Below, in pieces: positions 20,744 through 30,849 of a stretch of DNA of 64,000 bases. The notes under the pieces are model-generated. The model ran no database searches. It worked only from the letters and a program-made list of their open reading frames with translations, and was not told the DNA's origin. How positions within the stretch are numbered: the stretch's first letter is position 1; every line of letters begins with the position of its first letter. The position numbers and the translations under genes are program-made. This DNA is from Trichopria drosophilae (lineage: Eukaryota > Arthropoda > Insecta > Hymenoptera > Diapriidae). The stretch covers positions 2,241,001-2,305,000 of the forward strand of contig CM059585.1 in the NCBI GenBank assembly GCA_030407085.1, given 5' to 3'.

Positions 20744-21013
20744 TATTCTTTTCAGGATACAAGGATAGAGGATAACCTCATTTGTAGAGTGCACAAGAAC
20801 CAAGAGCTTCTGAATTTTTATCAAGAAGTATTAGTTGTGCAAAGGTGTACCATTGAATACTTTACAAGCACTATTTGGAGTCAGCTTAGTTTTCAAAATA
20901 CCCTACAAATATATTTATTATTAATTTTGAAAATGATGCTTTGTGATTATTTTTTGTCGTCAGGAGGAAGAGCTGCCGACGAGGATGAGATCCTGATTAC
21001 CCCAGGATCTTGA
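20744..21013 (+). other. Possible host coding exon remnants, weak
   Basis: An acceptor-like TTTTCAG precedes an open stretch from about 20757 (DTRIEDNLICRVHKNQELLNF). A second acceptor-like TCGTCAG near 20960 precedes an acidic C-terminus (ADEDEILITPGS) with a stop at 21013. If real, these would be the last exons of an unidentified plus-strand gene, with the LINE in one of its introns. The pieces are short, no family is recognised, and chance is a fair alternative. Confidence 0.2.
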
Positions 21014-21199
21014 CAGCACACCACTCCGATTCAAGGCGATTGCATGTAGCAGACGTAAGGATGAGGGTCGCATCCTTATTTCGTGTGCAGCATAGTGAAA
21101 TAGTACGGTTATTATGTGCGCGGCCCCAGTGTCTCTCGGTTTCCCTCAGTAAAGCTAATTTTACATTTTTAAACGTAATCTGTTTTCCTCGTTAAATTA

Positions 21200-22585
21200 A
21201 ATTTGACAAATTAGACTCATTTGCTTTAATTCGCTGAAGCCAATACGACAGTGTCAATGCCACTCCCTTCATTCGGATAAATTAATTTTCATAAGTTTCA
21301 CCATGCTTGCTTCCCCTCGGTTAAATAGATTTGACAGATTTAATCTCACTCGCTTTCCCTCGTTAAAACGAAGTTGGCAATTTTTAATCATTCTCATTTC
21401 TCTTGATTAAATTAGTGGAGTCGAATCCAAAATTCGTCATAAGTAATAATTATCGAAAGTATTGCAGAACAGACATTGTCATAGTAATAGAGACTATAAT
21501 TAATTCAGCAAAACATATTTAGTATTATTTGCTCAGTAAAAATGTTCTTTGCTATAACCACCCAAATTGTAGTATCTTAACATTGAAATTAAAAACCCGT
21601 GTATGCCTCACTATTTAGGACAATTGTAGGTTGCTTTGAAATAGTATTACGTGATTAGAAAAGGAAAAGAATTCATATATCTAATAAAATAAAATTGACA
21701 TTCTGTTTCGTGCCTGCGGTGGTAGCATATGCGACATCGGAGATATAGCTTGTCACTTCCATTCCCACCCTGGCAGAATCATTTGTAACTGTGTTCAAGC
21801 AGCAACACACAATTTATATAACATCAAACATCGGTTATTTACTTTTAAATATCGTTCGTCTACTCAAAATGGGCTCATAATCGCTGCGTTATTTATCTGC
21901 AGTTTTGAATATTTCTGGCCAATTTGAGTACGGCAAGAACCTTCAGCTTAAGGATATATTTCTCCGTTGAATGATAAATTGCATGTTTCTGTGTGAACTC
22001 CACTTTCTATTTAAATTTATTAATTACCACCATAAACAGATTCTACAGGATTGTAATTTTTTTCTCAACTCCAAAAACTTTTCAGAAAGGGCAGCCAAGT
22101 TTTTGACAAGTCAGTTGGAAGGATGCTTGGAATGAGGGCCTTTACATATATTATAGATGTTGTCGTATTAATATGTAAACATCATTAAATGATCCTAATA
22201 ATATTTTGTCATTAAATCGTACTTTTATTAAAGAAATGTTTAGAATTACTTTGCATTAATTACTTTGAATGTACATGATTTTTTGAAAAGATTTGGTGGA
22301 GTTAAGAGTATACATAAAATTTACCTTCCCAATTACTGTATATTGCATTAAGTAATAGCTTCTTTCATTAGAAAGAACTTGGCCTTATTACATGATTTCA
22401 GTGCTTTTTTGTAGAATACCAACATATCCATAATGTCTGCTAATATATTTTTGCAGTAGTATGTTTTGCTGATAAGAATTTGGCGAGTTTTTTTACAAGA
22501 AATGTTTTTTGGGGGATAAAGATAACCACGCGTTTTACTGCCTTATTCAAGACCTGCTCTTGACACAGGACTAATCGGCTGATAA
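21200..22585. other. No gene recognised
   Basis: AT-rich non-coding sequence. It contains loosely repeated short phrases of the type CTCGGTTAAATT / CTCGTTAAAACG near 21135-21410, which look like degraded tandem repeats. Nothing else is supported. Confidence 0.4.
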
Positions 22586-22589
22586 AAGT

Positions 22590-23310
22590 GAGCTTACCAG
22601 CCGACAATACCGCCCGGCTCATTTTACCATCCGAGTTTACCGACCTATTTTACCGACTGATTTAACCAGCCGATAAATTACCGAACGGTATCACCGTCCC
22701 ATTTCACCGGCCGACTTTACCAGCCGAATGTACCGGCTGATTTTACCAGTTGAGATTACCGCCCGGCTCATTTTACCAGCTCACTTTACCGTACGAGTTT
22801 ACCGACCTATTTTACCGACTGATTTAACCAGCCGATAAATTACCGAACGGTATCACCGTCCCATTTCACCGGCCGACTTTACCAGCCGAATGTACCGGCT
22901 GATTTTACCAGTTGAGATTACCGCCCGGCTCATTTTACCAGCCAACTTTACCATCCGAGTTTACCGACCTATTTTACCGACTGATTTAACCAGCCGATAA
23001 ATTACCGAACGGTATCACCGTCCCATTTTACCGGCCGACTTTACCAGCCGAATGTACCGGCCGATTTTACCAGCCGAGACTACCGCCCGGTCCATTTTAC
23101 CAGCCCAATTCAACGTACGAATTTACCAGACGAGTTTACCGGCTTATTTTACCGTCTGCTTTTATCGCCCGATTTTGCCAGGATAAATTACCGGGCGGTT
23201 TGACCACCCGGTATTACCAGCCGTTATTACCGACGCTGTAATCGCAATCTGCCTGGTAAATTTGCCTGGTTTACCGTTCCAAATTACCATATGGTAATAC
23301 CGGCCGGTTT
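22590..23310. repeat. TTTACCG-based satellite with about 162-bp higher-order unit
   Basis: The basic motif is about 15-16 bases (TTTTACCGNCCGA with variants ACCAGCCGA and ACCGGCTGA). Motif variants recur in the same order every 162-163 bp: GTTTACCGACCTATTTTACC near 22635, 22798 and 22961. So there are about 2.5 higher-order units, followed by a more diverged part to about 23310. The block is GC-rich in CCGG/CCG and stands out from its AT-rich flanks. Confidence 0.85.
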
Positions 23311-24746
23311 TTTTCAGTAGGGGGGCTATGCGTAATTCCGGTCTATGTTTACTTTACGCAGCTATTTAACTGAACAAATGTCTGCACATATCGCAGATTT
23401 TACGGCGATTACACAAACAAGATTATTCTCCATACTATAGCATTAATGCTTACACGGTTACGTAGTAGTATAGTATAGTAGAAAAATGAATTTTTATCGT
23501 GAAAGAGCAGCTAAGAGCAGATGAAACTAATGTATATATTTAGTGACATTATTTATTTACTTAACCCAAGCTGCAAAAGTCTGGAATGGGTTTGAATATT
23601 GATTTCAATAGAAATTTAAAGTAGACATTTCAATTTTTATTTTGTATAAGATAAGAAAATAATTTTCTCGCCTATTTTAATCGATAGATTGGAACAAAAC
23701 CTTATTGACATTATATTTCTATAGGATACATGTGACATAAACTGTAGTAAGAAAGAATTTTCACATTACATACAGTGTACAATTATACACGTATTTAATT
23801 TATGCATTGAAAAATGGCATATTATACAAGTTTATTCAAACATCAGGAAATTATGATCTGCGTAAATTATAACGAAATTTTCATTTAGTATTAGTTGTAT
23901 AATGTCCCAAGAATACATTTTCATGTTGAATAATTTAATTTGTGATATTCAAAATATTTCGCCTATGTCCGGCCTTTTCTATGCTACGATCTACTGTGCG
24001 TCGTCGAGTGGTAAATTCGAAACTGCGCGCTGCACACCAGGGTTCGATTCTCGGTCGGCCGTTTTTTTTTTCTTAACTAATGACACAAATCGTATTTTTA
24101 TTTATTTTAGTATTTTGTTTATTAAAATTGGAAGTGACTATTTAAAGTATTTAGATTTTCAATATACCCCTGTAAGTATGCAAATCTTTAGAAATTTCGA
24201 AAAAAATGGTGTGAATTATGCTCAACAGGAATTGTGTAAAATTTTGCATGATAAAAAAAAAAAACATTCCACATGGAATTTATTTTTAAAATTTATTATT
24301 AAATATATAATTCAAGGCTTTGAAAATTTTGCTTCGATAAGACTTTGTTGTACAATATTATTGTTTTTTTATAACAATAAAAATTGTAATTTGTTTTTAA
24401 AGTAAATATTTTTGTGATACAAATTTATTTTAATATTTCTTGCTGTATTTGGTGTTTATGTTTACATAATAAATGTTTTTTGTGGGACACTGTAACTATA
24501 AGGGGGTGTAACAAATTATTTAAAATAATGTAAATACACAGCGAAGGTATATTGGCAGTTATTGTTTACTTATCTCCAGTATGCTTCAATTACGTATAAC
24601 TGTTTTGTGTACATTGTTATGTTTGGAAATAAAGCCTTACCTGTTGATTAATATAAAATTGTTATGCAAATCTACACTTAAACAATATTGGATTCAAGAG
24701 TTTTCATGTTTTAAGAAAAGTTTTTTAAATATCAAAACCATAAAAT
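23311..24746. other. Non-coding flank upstream of NCBP1-like gene
   Basis: No gene is supported apart from a tRNA-like piece near 23995-24070. The last 300 bases are AT-rich and probably include the promoter of the NCBP1-like gene, but no TATA or initiator is clear. Confidence 0.4.
23994..24071 (+). repeat. tRNA-like Pol III unit or SINE remnant
   Basis: GGGTTCGATTC at 24040-24050 is a good B box, and GTCGAGTGGTAA at about 24003 resembles an A box about 35 bases upstream. A run of nine or ten T directly follows (24061-24070), as at a Pol III terminator. The acceptor and D stems do not pair well, so it is more likely a tRNA pseudogene or SINE head than an active tRNA. Confidence 0.45.
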
Positions 24747-27700
24747 ATGCTGAAGGATAAGAAAGAAACTATCGATGACGACCCTGAACAGGCTAAGACA
24801 AAGACTAGCGAAGAAGACCCTGAACAGGGTAAGAGAAAGGCTAGCGACAATGACTTTAGACAGGGTAAGTTACTGCATTTACTATTTCTTTGCGCGTTCA
24901 ATTCATGTACGTTACGTTACAAGTTAGATTATTTCGTGTTAATCGCATTAACGAATTGTATGTACTAACATTTATTTCATCCATATATCTTTAGAAAAAA
25001 AACGCAAGGAAAACAAAACAAAGCAAAAAAAAGGAACAAGTTTGGAAGCTATTATTTTGCAAATAGGAGAAAAGTCAAAGTCGACGTTGAAAAGTGACTT
25101 GGAGAGTTTAGTTTCCATCCTTGAATCCGAAATGGCATTGCACAAGCAAAGAATTATAGAACTCTTAACAAACCGTGCAATACAATTTCCAAATCGTTGT
25201 ACAATTTACTCGACAATTGTTGGTCTTCTCAATGTAAAAGATGATAATTTTGGAGGCAAGTTAGTAGACTATGCGACTGAAAATTTCATAGCTACTTTAA
25301 AAGATTGCAAATGGGATCAAGCAAGATATTCTTTCAGATTTTTGGCAACATTGGTAAATTGCAAAGTGATATCGTGCGAATCTTTGCTCAAATTATTTAA
25401 GGTCATGACGGATGCAATTAATAACATCAGGTTACCCGTAGTCGGATGGGATTGGTTTGCTTATACCATTCTTTCAACTTTGCCATTGGTGGGAAAAGAA
25501 CTCCAGGAGCAAAACGAAGAGGGCTTGAATGAGTTGATGCTGACGATTGAATTATTTTTGGGTACACGAAGCATGAAACATACTTCTGCGCTTCAGGTAT
25601 GGCCAAACGATACACCACATCCCCAGGAAGAGTATTTAGAATCTTTGTGGGCCCAAGTGTATAAACTGAATGAAAATAAGTGGAACGAAATATATATTGT
25701 CAGACCTTACTTGGATTTTGATTCTGTTCTTTCCAATGCTTTACAACATAAAATACCAGAAGTCGAGCTACCCTCCCACAATGCAGAATTTTGTGAATAT
25801 CCACTTCCATCAGTGGTATTTAGAATATTTGATCATGGGGATTGCCCGGCTGAAGGTCCTGTTTTACCAGGAAGCCAATCCTTTGAACGATATCTCATCG
25901 AAGAACATATCTTACGAATTATAAGTAGGCATCATAAAAACCGACATCAATGGTATGACTAACACTTAAGTACTCATATTTAAAGACTGTATAGTAGATA
26001 CAATAATGATAATTTTTTAGTGTGGTAGAACTTTTAAAGTTACCCTACAATGAAACTGTTCCATTGCAATATTGTATCGTAGAAGTCATATTTGGTGAGA
26101 TGTTCAGACTTCCAACGTCGAAATACCTGCACATCTGCTACGGATCAATTTTGGTTGAACTTTGTCAATTGCGACCTGCGACAATGCTGCAAATAGTAGC
26201 ACAGGCTACAGAAATTATGTACTGTCGCATTGATAACATGTCTTTGACTGCATTTGATCGTTTTGTTTGGTGGTTCGCGTATCACTTGAACAATTTTAAA
26301 TTCGAATGGAATTGGGATAAATTTAATTGTTGTATGCTATACAGCAAGGAACACTTAAGGCCCACATTTGTTCGAGAAGCGATATTGCAATTAATAAGGT
26401 AAATATTTTTTTAACCACTTCAATGGTAATGGATCATACAGTGGTCCTCCTCTTATTTTAAATCCTATTATTTTAACTGCGTCGTTTATTTTAACTATCT
26501 TTCGTCCCTTATTTTAACTTCTTCCCCTCGTGAGTTCCCCCACCATTTGCCATTTGAAAGTGTTCAAAAGCCACTATATCTCCTCTCTCTATTTTTATTC
26601 TCTCATACTGCAGTGGCGAGGATAAGGGGAAGCGGTAAAATAAGGGAAGAAGCCGCCATTTTCCTTGACTCGAAAAGTTAAATTAAGGGGAGGACCAATG
26701 TATATGTACAACAAAAATTATTGACAAACGTGGTTATGGATCATATGTGTACATTTTGCAATAACTTTTACAATTCTTAATGAATTTGCATGAAACTTCG
26801 TACACCAAGATATTTTGGGTCGCTGAATCCGAATTTGTCGTCAAAATGGGAAAATTCAAAATGGCGGATCCAATATGGCGACTGTAAATTTGCTAAATGT
26901 ATTAAAATGTGCGGCGCACATTTTTCTTTATACGGAAAACAGCTGAAAATTGTTACTCGGGGGTTTTCGTGGTCGCTGATTACGAATCTGAAGTTAGATT
27001 TTGAAAATTTAAAATGGCGGATCCAAGATGGCCGACCGAAATGCGAAAAATTACCCAAACTTTATGAAACTGGGTTCTCGGGAATTTTTTAGGTCGCTGA
27101 TTACGAATTTGAAGTCAGATTTTGTAAATTCAAAATGGTGGATCCAAGATGGCCGACATAAATGTGAAATATTACTTGATTTTTTAAATGATTAATTACA
27201 GTAGTCCTTCTCTTATTCTAATTTGTCCAGTCAGGCAAGATGGCGACCTTCTTCTCTTATTCTATTTTTCTCCTCTCTCCCACTAAGCGTTCGCTATCTC
27301 GCTTTTTCTCTCTTTCTCTTTCGCAGCGCATGCGCGGTTATGTGTCATGCAGTAGTCCTTCTCTTATTCTAATTTGCCGAGTCAGGCAAGATGGCGACCT
27401 TCGTCCCTTATTCTAATTTTCCTCTCTCCCCCACTACCTAGATTTGCTGTATCACTTTTGTCCCTTTGTCTTTTGTTGCGCATGCGCCGTTATTTGTATT
27501 TAGAAAATCCACATGTCAGTGGGGAGACCGCCTGAGGGGAAATATTAGAATAGGAGATGAGAAAAAATTAGAATACGGGAAGACATTAGAATAAGGGAAG
27601 GACCACTGTAATAGGTGCAGTGGGGAGAACGCGTGAGGGGAAATATTAGAATAAGAGAAGAGGAAAAATTAGAATAAGGGAAGGACTACTGTAAATGTTA

Positions 27701-29180
27701 AATGATATATTTTAGGAAAAAATGGAACCCGTGTTTCACAGTTTTTCGATATCTTAAGTACAGGGCTGTACCACTTCTGGCACTTTTTTTTTTTAAACAG
27801 CTACCACTGAAATGGTTAAATTATAATTTTAGTTTCTATATCATAATTATTTTTTTAGATTGTCTTATTATCAAAAAATTCGTAATATGATGCCTGCATC
27901 ATTTGCAGACTTTTTACCAGATTTACCAAACCCAATCTACAAGTACTCTGGAGAAACAGGCGGTAAGTTTTGCCAATTGAATATCAAATGTGTGCAGTAC
28001 AAAGTGACTTAAATTATAGATACACTGCCTGGAACAGATGTAGCTTGTCAAATTTTCGATGCAATACTTGATAAATGCTCTCCGGAAAAAGTGTTGAGCC
28101 TCTTAAATCAATTGCCAAGTACAGCTAAAATGGGAGATGACGAGCCTACATTCGACTCCCTTAAAATCGATGTTTTTGTGCAAACATTGTTAAATTTAAG
28201 TTCGAAAACTTTGACTCACAGCGTTACTTCAATCGTAAAATACCATAACGTTTTTCAGGTAAGTTTTCTACAATTTGTCATAATCGGAGTAACAAATGAC
28301 AGAAATTATGATTTTTATTAACTCAATAGGTTCTAGCGCAAACTGAAGAAGCACAAATCTGCGTGTTAACGCACATGTACGCAGTGTGGCAAAATGATCA
28401 GCAAATGATATCAGTGCTAACGGACAGGTTTCTGAAGATTGAATTAATCGAAAGTAGCGCAGTAGCCAATTGGATTTTTTCTAAAGAAATGACTTCTGAA
28501 TTCACAAAGTAAGTTTCATTACTTATGGTATATGTAAACATATAAAAAATGTTGCATTTTATTTTTAGATTGTATGTTTGGGAAATTCTGCATCTTACAA
28601 TTCATAATGCACACCTCAAGGTGAATAAGCGTGCCAATAAATTGATAGAAACGAAAGAAAAATACAAATTAGAAAAAAGTGAAAGTGAATCCTCTGAGGA
28701 TGAGGATGCCGAAGAGAAGAGATTAGCACTTATTGATAAGGATGTAGAAGAAATGCAAGATAGGGTAGAAGCTGCCGAAGCCGAAGAGAAAAAATTGTTC
28801 CTTATTATCTTTCAGGTAACGCACATAAAAATGTAACATCGTAATAATAAAATTGAACTATTAAAGATTACACTTTATGTTTTACCAGCGATTTATAATG
28901 GCCCTTTCGAAACATCTGACGCATTGTAAAAAGAATAAAATCAATTACAATACACATTGGTTCAAATGGACAATAGGAAGACTTCAACAGATTTTCCTAA
29001 CTGTAAGCATACGATTAAATTTATGTAACGCAGAGCTTTTTAAACTAAGAAATTCATTATTTACAGCATCACAAACAATTGCGCACATATTTGTGGACGC
29101 TAGAATCATTGCTGTTTACGCCAGAACTCGACTTGCCCATCTTGGACACATTCCATCAATATATTTCAATGTATTCTTAA
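24747..29180 (+). CDS. Divergent paralog of nuclear cap-binding protein subunit 1
   Basis: Nine exons with good GT-AG sites: 24747-24864, 24995-25952, 26021-26398, 27859-27962, 28020-28258, 28330-28508, 28569-28815, 28889-29002 and 29067-29180. They give 816 aa without a stop. Intron phases (1,2,2,1,0,2,0,0) equal those of the conserved NCBP1 in this window, and five exons have the same length. Shared blocks include [51 protein letters not shown] and NWIFSKEM; overall identity looks like roughly half. NCBP1 is three MIF4G-type helical domains that hold NCBP2 on capped RNA; all three are present (about residues 60-270, 340-500 and 510-810). The usual N-terminus (SRRRAHD..., [11 protein letters not shown]) is replaced by an acidic double repeat (DDPEQAK, EDPEQGK) and a basic stretch KKRKENKTKQKK that may act as nuclear signal. 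Start chosen as the first ATG in frame. Function inferred only. Confidence 0.88.
26439..26700. mobile_element. pogo/Tigger-like MITE, CAGTGGTCCTCC type
   Basis: Inverted ends CAGTGGTCCTCC and GGAGGACCAATG are flanked by TA on both sides (26437-26438, 26701-26702). There is inner CTTATTTTAA / TTAAATTAAGGG pairing. A second copy of this family is at 48197-48459. Confidence 0.75.
27199..27691. mobile_element. pogo/Tigger-like MITE with a nested copy of itself
   Basis: The outer element has ends CAGTAGTCCTTCTCTTATTC and GAATAAGGGAAGGACTACTG with flanking TA. A second, complete copy of the same family (27350-27608) sits inside it. Each carries a GCGCATGCGC site (27326-27335, 27478-27487). Confidence 0.78.
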
Positions 29181-29256
29181 GTCTACTTGGTTTAAATAGT
29201 CGATAATGGGTGAACAATTTATGGAGCAAATAGTAAATATATGTACCTGTTAATTT

Positions 29257-29396
29257 ATTTTAAATATTGAACTCGTTAGTCGTAACAAAGTTTAAAGGAG
29301 CATCGAAACAGTTCAAAAGAATTCGTGAACCTGATGTTATCCCAGAAACAGTTCCAAGTACTGTTACGCAGTATATAAAGAAGATTACGAAATAAA
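29257..29396 (+). other. Possible short coding exon downstream of the paralog
   Basis: An open stretch reads VVTKFKGASKQFKRIREPD then VIPETVPSTVTQYIKKITK, with a stop at about 29394 that overlaps an AATAAA (29391-29396). An acceptor-like TCGTTAG lies just before it. The composition looks protein-like, but no family is recognised. It could be an alternative 3' exon of the NCBP1-like gene, the end of another gene, or chance. AATAAA signals at 29391 and 29445 would also serve as polyadenylation signals of the paralog. Confidence 0.25.
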
Positions 29397-29519
29397 GTTT
29401 TGTTTTGTTCTGTTCATTGTTGTACAAATATTGTAAATATGTAAAATAAACGAATTTTATGCTACTGGCATGACTGTATTTTGATCGAACTAAAATACAA
29501 GACATTTTAACAGATTTTT

Positions 29520-30560
29520 AAAGCTTTTTTAGAGTTTTATTTTAATTGAGTTAATCATCAGGAATGGTGGCTGGAATGTGATACTTGTCATTTTTATGAT
29601 GTTTGTTCTCGCTGTACTCACAGTTTATGTGAGTCTCTTGTGATATTTCTTACCGATAAATAAAATAAAAATAAATGTTACCCCCCAAATCTATGGAAAT
29701 ACGGTATTTTCATCGATCATCCCTTATTTTGGGGTTGATCCGGTGGATGTAATTTTGTTGTAAAATTTATGTTAGATTCTTGAATTGTTTTTTACCGATA
29801 TATATACGCGTTCAAATCGTGGAATATGTGATGTTTTCAGTTGTTTTAATATTTTCAATTTTCGGTTGACTCCATCGGTGGAAACTTCAAACAATTCGGT
29901 TTGCGGGTAACAAACTGCCTTCCCGGCCATTAGGTGGCGACACCTCCAATGTACGGGTGTTTTGGACCCAGGCGGAAAGACGTCATACAGGCGTCGTTTT
30001 CGAGATGACTTAAAGTCGTGTCTAAAAGCTCACAAAAAGCCGGCCTTGGAAGACCGTCTTGAAAAGGTCGTCTAAGCACCGTCTCTATTTATGACGTCTT
30101 AGAGGCGTCTATAAAATGATGCATTATTCTACCTTTCTCGCAAGTGGCAAAGTTTTATGTACCTATATGCAGCCGAATGATTATATTCACATATCTCTTT
30201 TATGTCATGACACGCTTTATACTTATAAAAGTGAACACTACAAATAAATAAATATGTACCAATTATTAATGAATATTAAATATAAACATTACCATATTAC
30301 TGTATATGAAAAAATAGGTCACCAACGCTGGATAATAATATTAGTCGCGTCACTGCGAGAGACGGCATAATTGTTCTTTTTTAGACGTCATAAGTGAGAC
30401 GACTTTTTTGTCGCCTTTACAAGCGGTATTTCGAGTGTGCATTGGACGTCTTTAAGGAGACTTTGAATAGGCTTTAAGACTTGAAATCAGGACTGTCTCA
30501 AAATTGTCAGGACCGCTTTGCGTCCAACTTTGAGACGTCTCGGTGTTAACTGAGGAGATT
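29520..30560. repeat. Non-coding, with clustered GACGTC/GTCTTA motifs
   Basis: Two patches rich in AGACGTC, GACGTCTTA and TCGTCT (about 29965-30120 and 30380-30545) flank an AT-rich middle. This looks like a non-autonomous DNA element with subterminal repeats. No inverted end or target duplication could be fixed. Confidence 0.4.
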
Positions 30561-30639
30561 TTGGATAGAGTCCCTCGGGACTCTAACATGAATATTGAAG
30601 AAAATTTGTCGTTTTTGGGTGTCATCGGAAGTAGTCGGG

Positions 30640-30768
30640 ACCCAGACAGCACAAAATGTTTTGTTACATACCAAATACGTTACCGATATATAACGGTTAT
30701 GAAGTCGGACATTTTTACATTCCTGCAACATAACCGTTATATATTTGCAAGGTCTGTGCTGTATGGGG
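30640..30768. repeat. Hairpin-forming short element
   Basis: CAGACAGCACA at about 30648 pairs with TCTGTGCTGT at about 30754, and ATATAACGGTTATG pairs with CATAACCGTTATAT inside. It is probably a small MITE of unknown family. Confidence 0.45.
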
Positions 30769-30849
30769 AGTATTGTCATATCATACGAGCACCTCGGAGT
30801 GCGAATTCTGCGTCAGTGGGTCAGCGGACAATCGGCCATATATATCTAC

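Larger units (their letters stand above)
26415..27815. mobile_element. piggyBac-type element in intron 3 of the NCBP1-like gene
   Basis: TTAA at 26411-26414 is followed by CCACTTCAATGGTA. The inverted partner TACCACTGAAATGG ends before TTAA at 27816-27819. The 1.4-kb element has no transposase and carries three ATGGCGGATCC repeat units (about 26795-27180). Two pogo-like MITEs are nested in it. Confidence 0.7.

Noticed and set aside
22590..23310. CRISPR-like array
   Set aside because: Spacing and repeat variants are those of a nested satellite in eukaryotic DNA; no constant repeat with unique spacers is present.
23902..24405. 167-codon open frame upstream of the paralog
   Set aside because: AT-rich composition, it runs through the tRNA-like unit and its T-run, and it shows no recognisable domain.
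24747..29180. NCBP1 paralog as a processed pseudogene
   Set aside because: All eight introns are retained with matching phases and the frame is intact.
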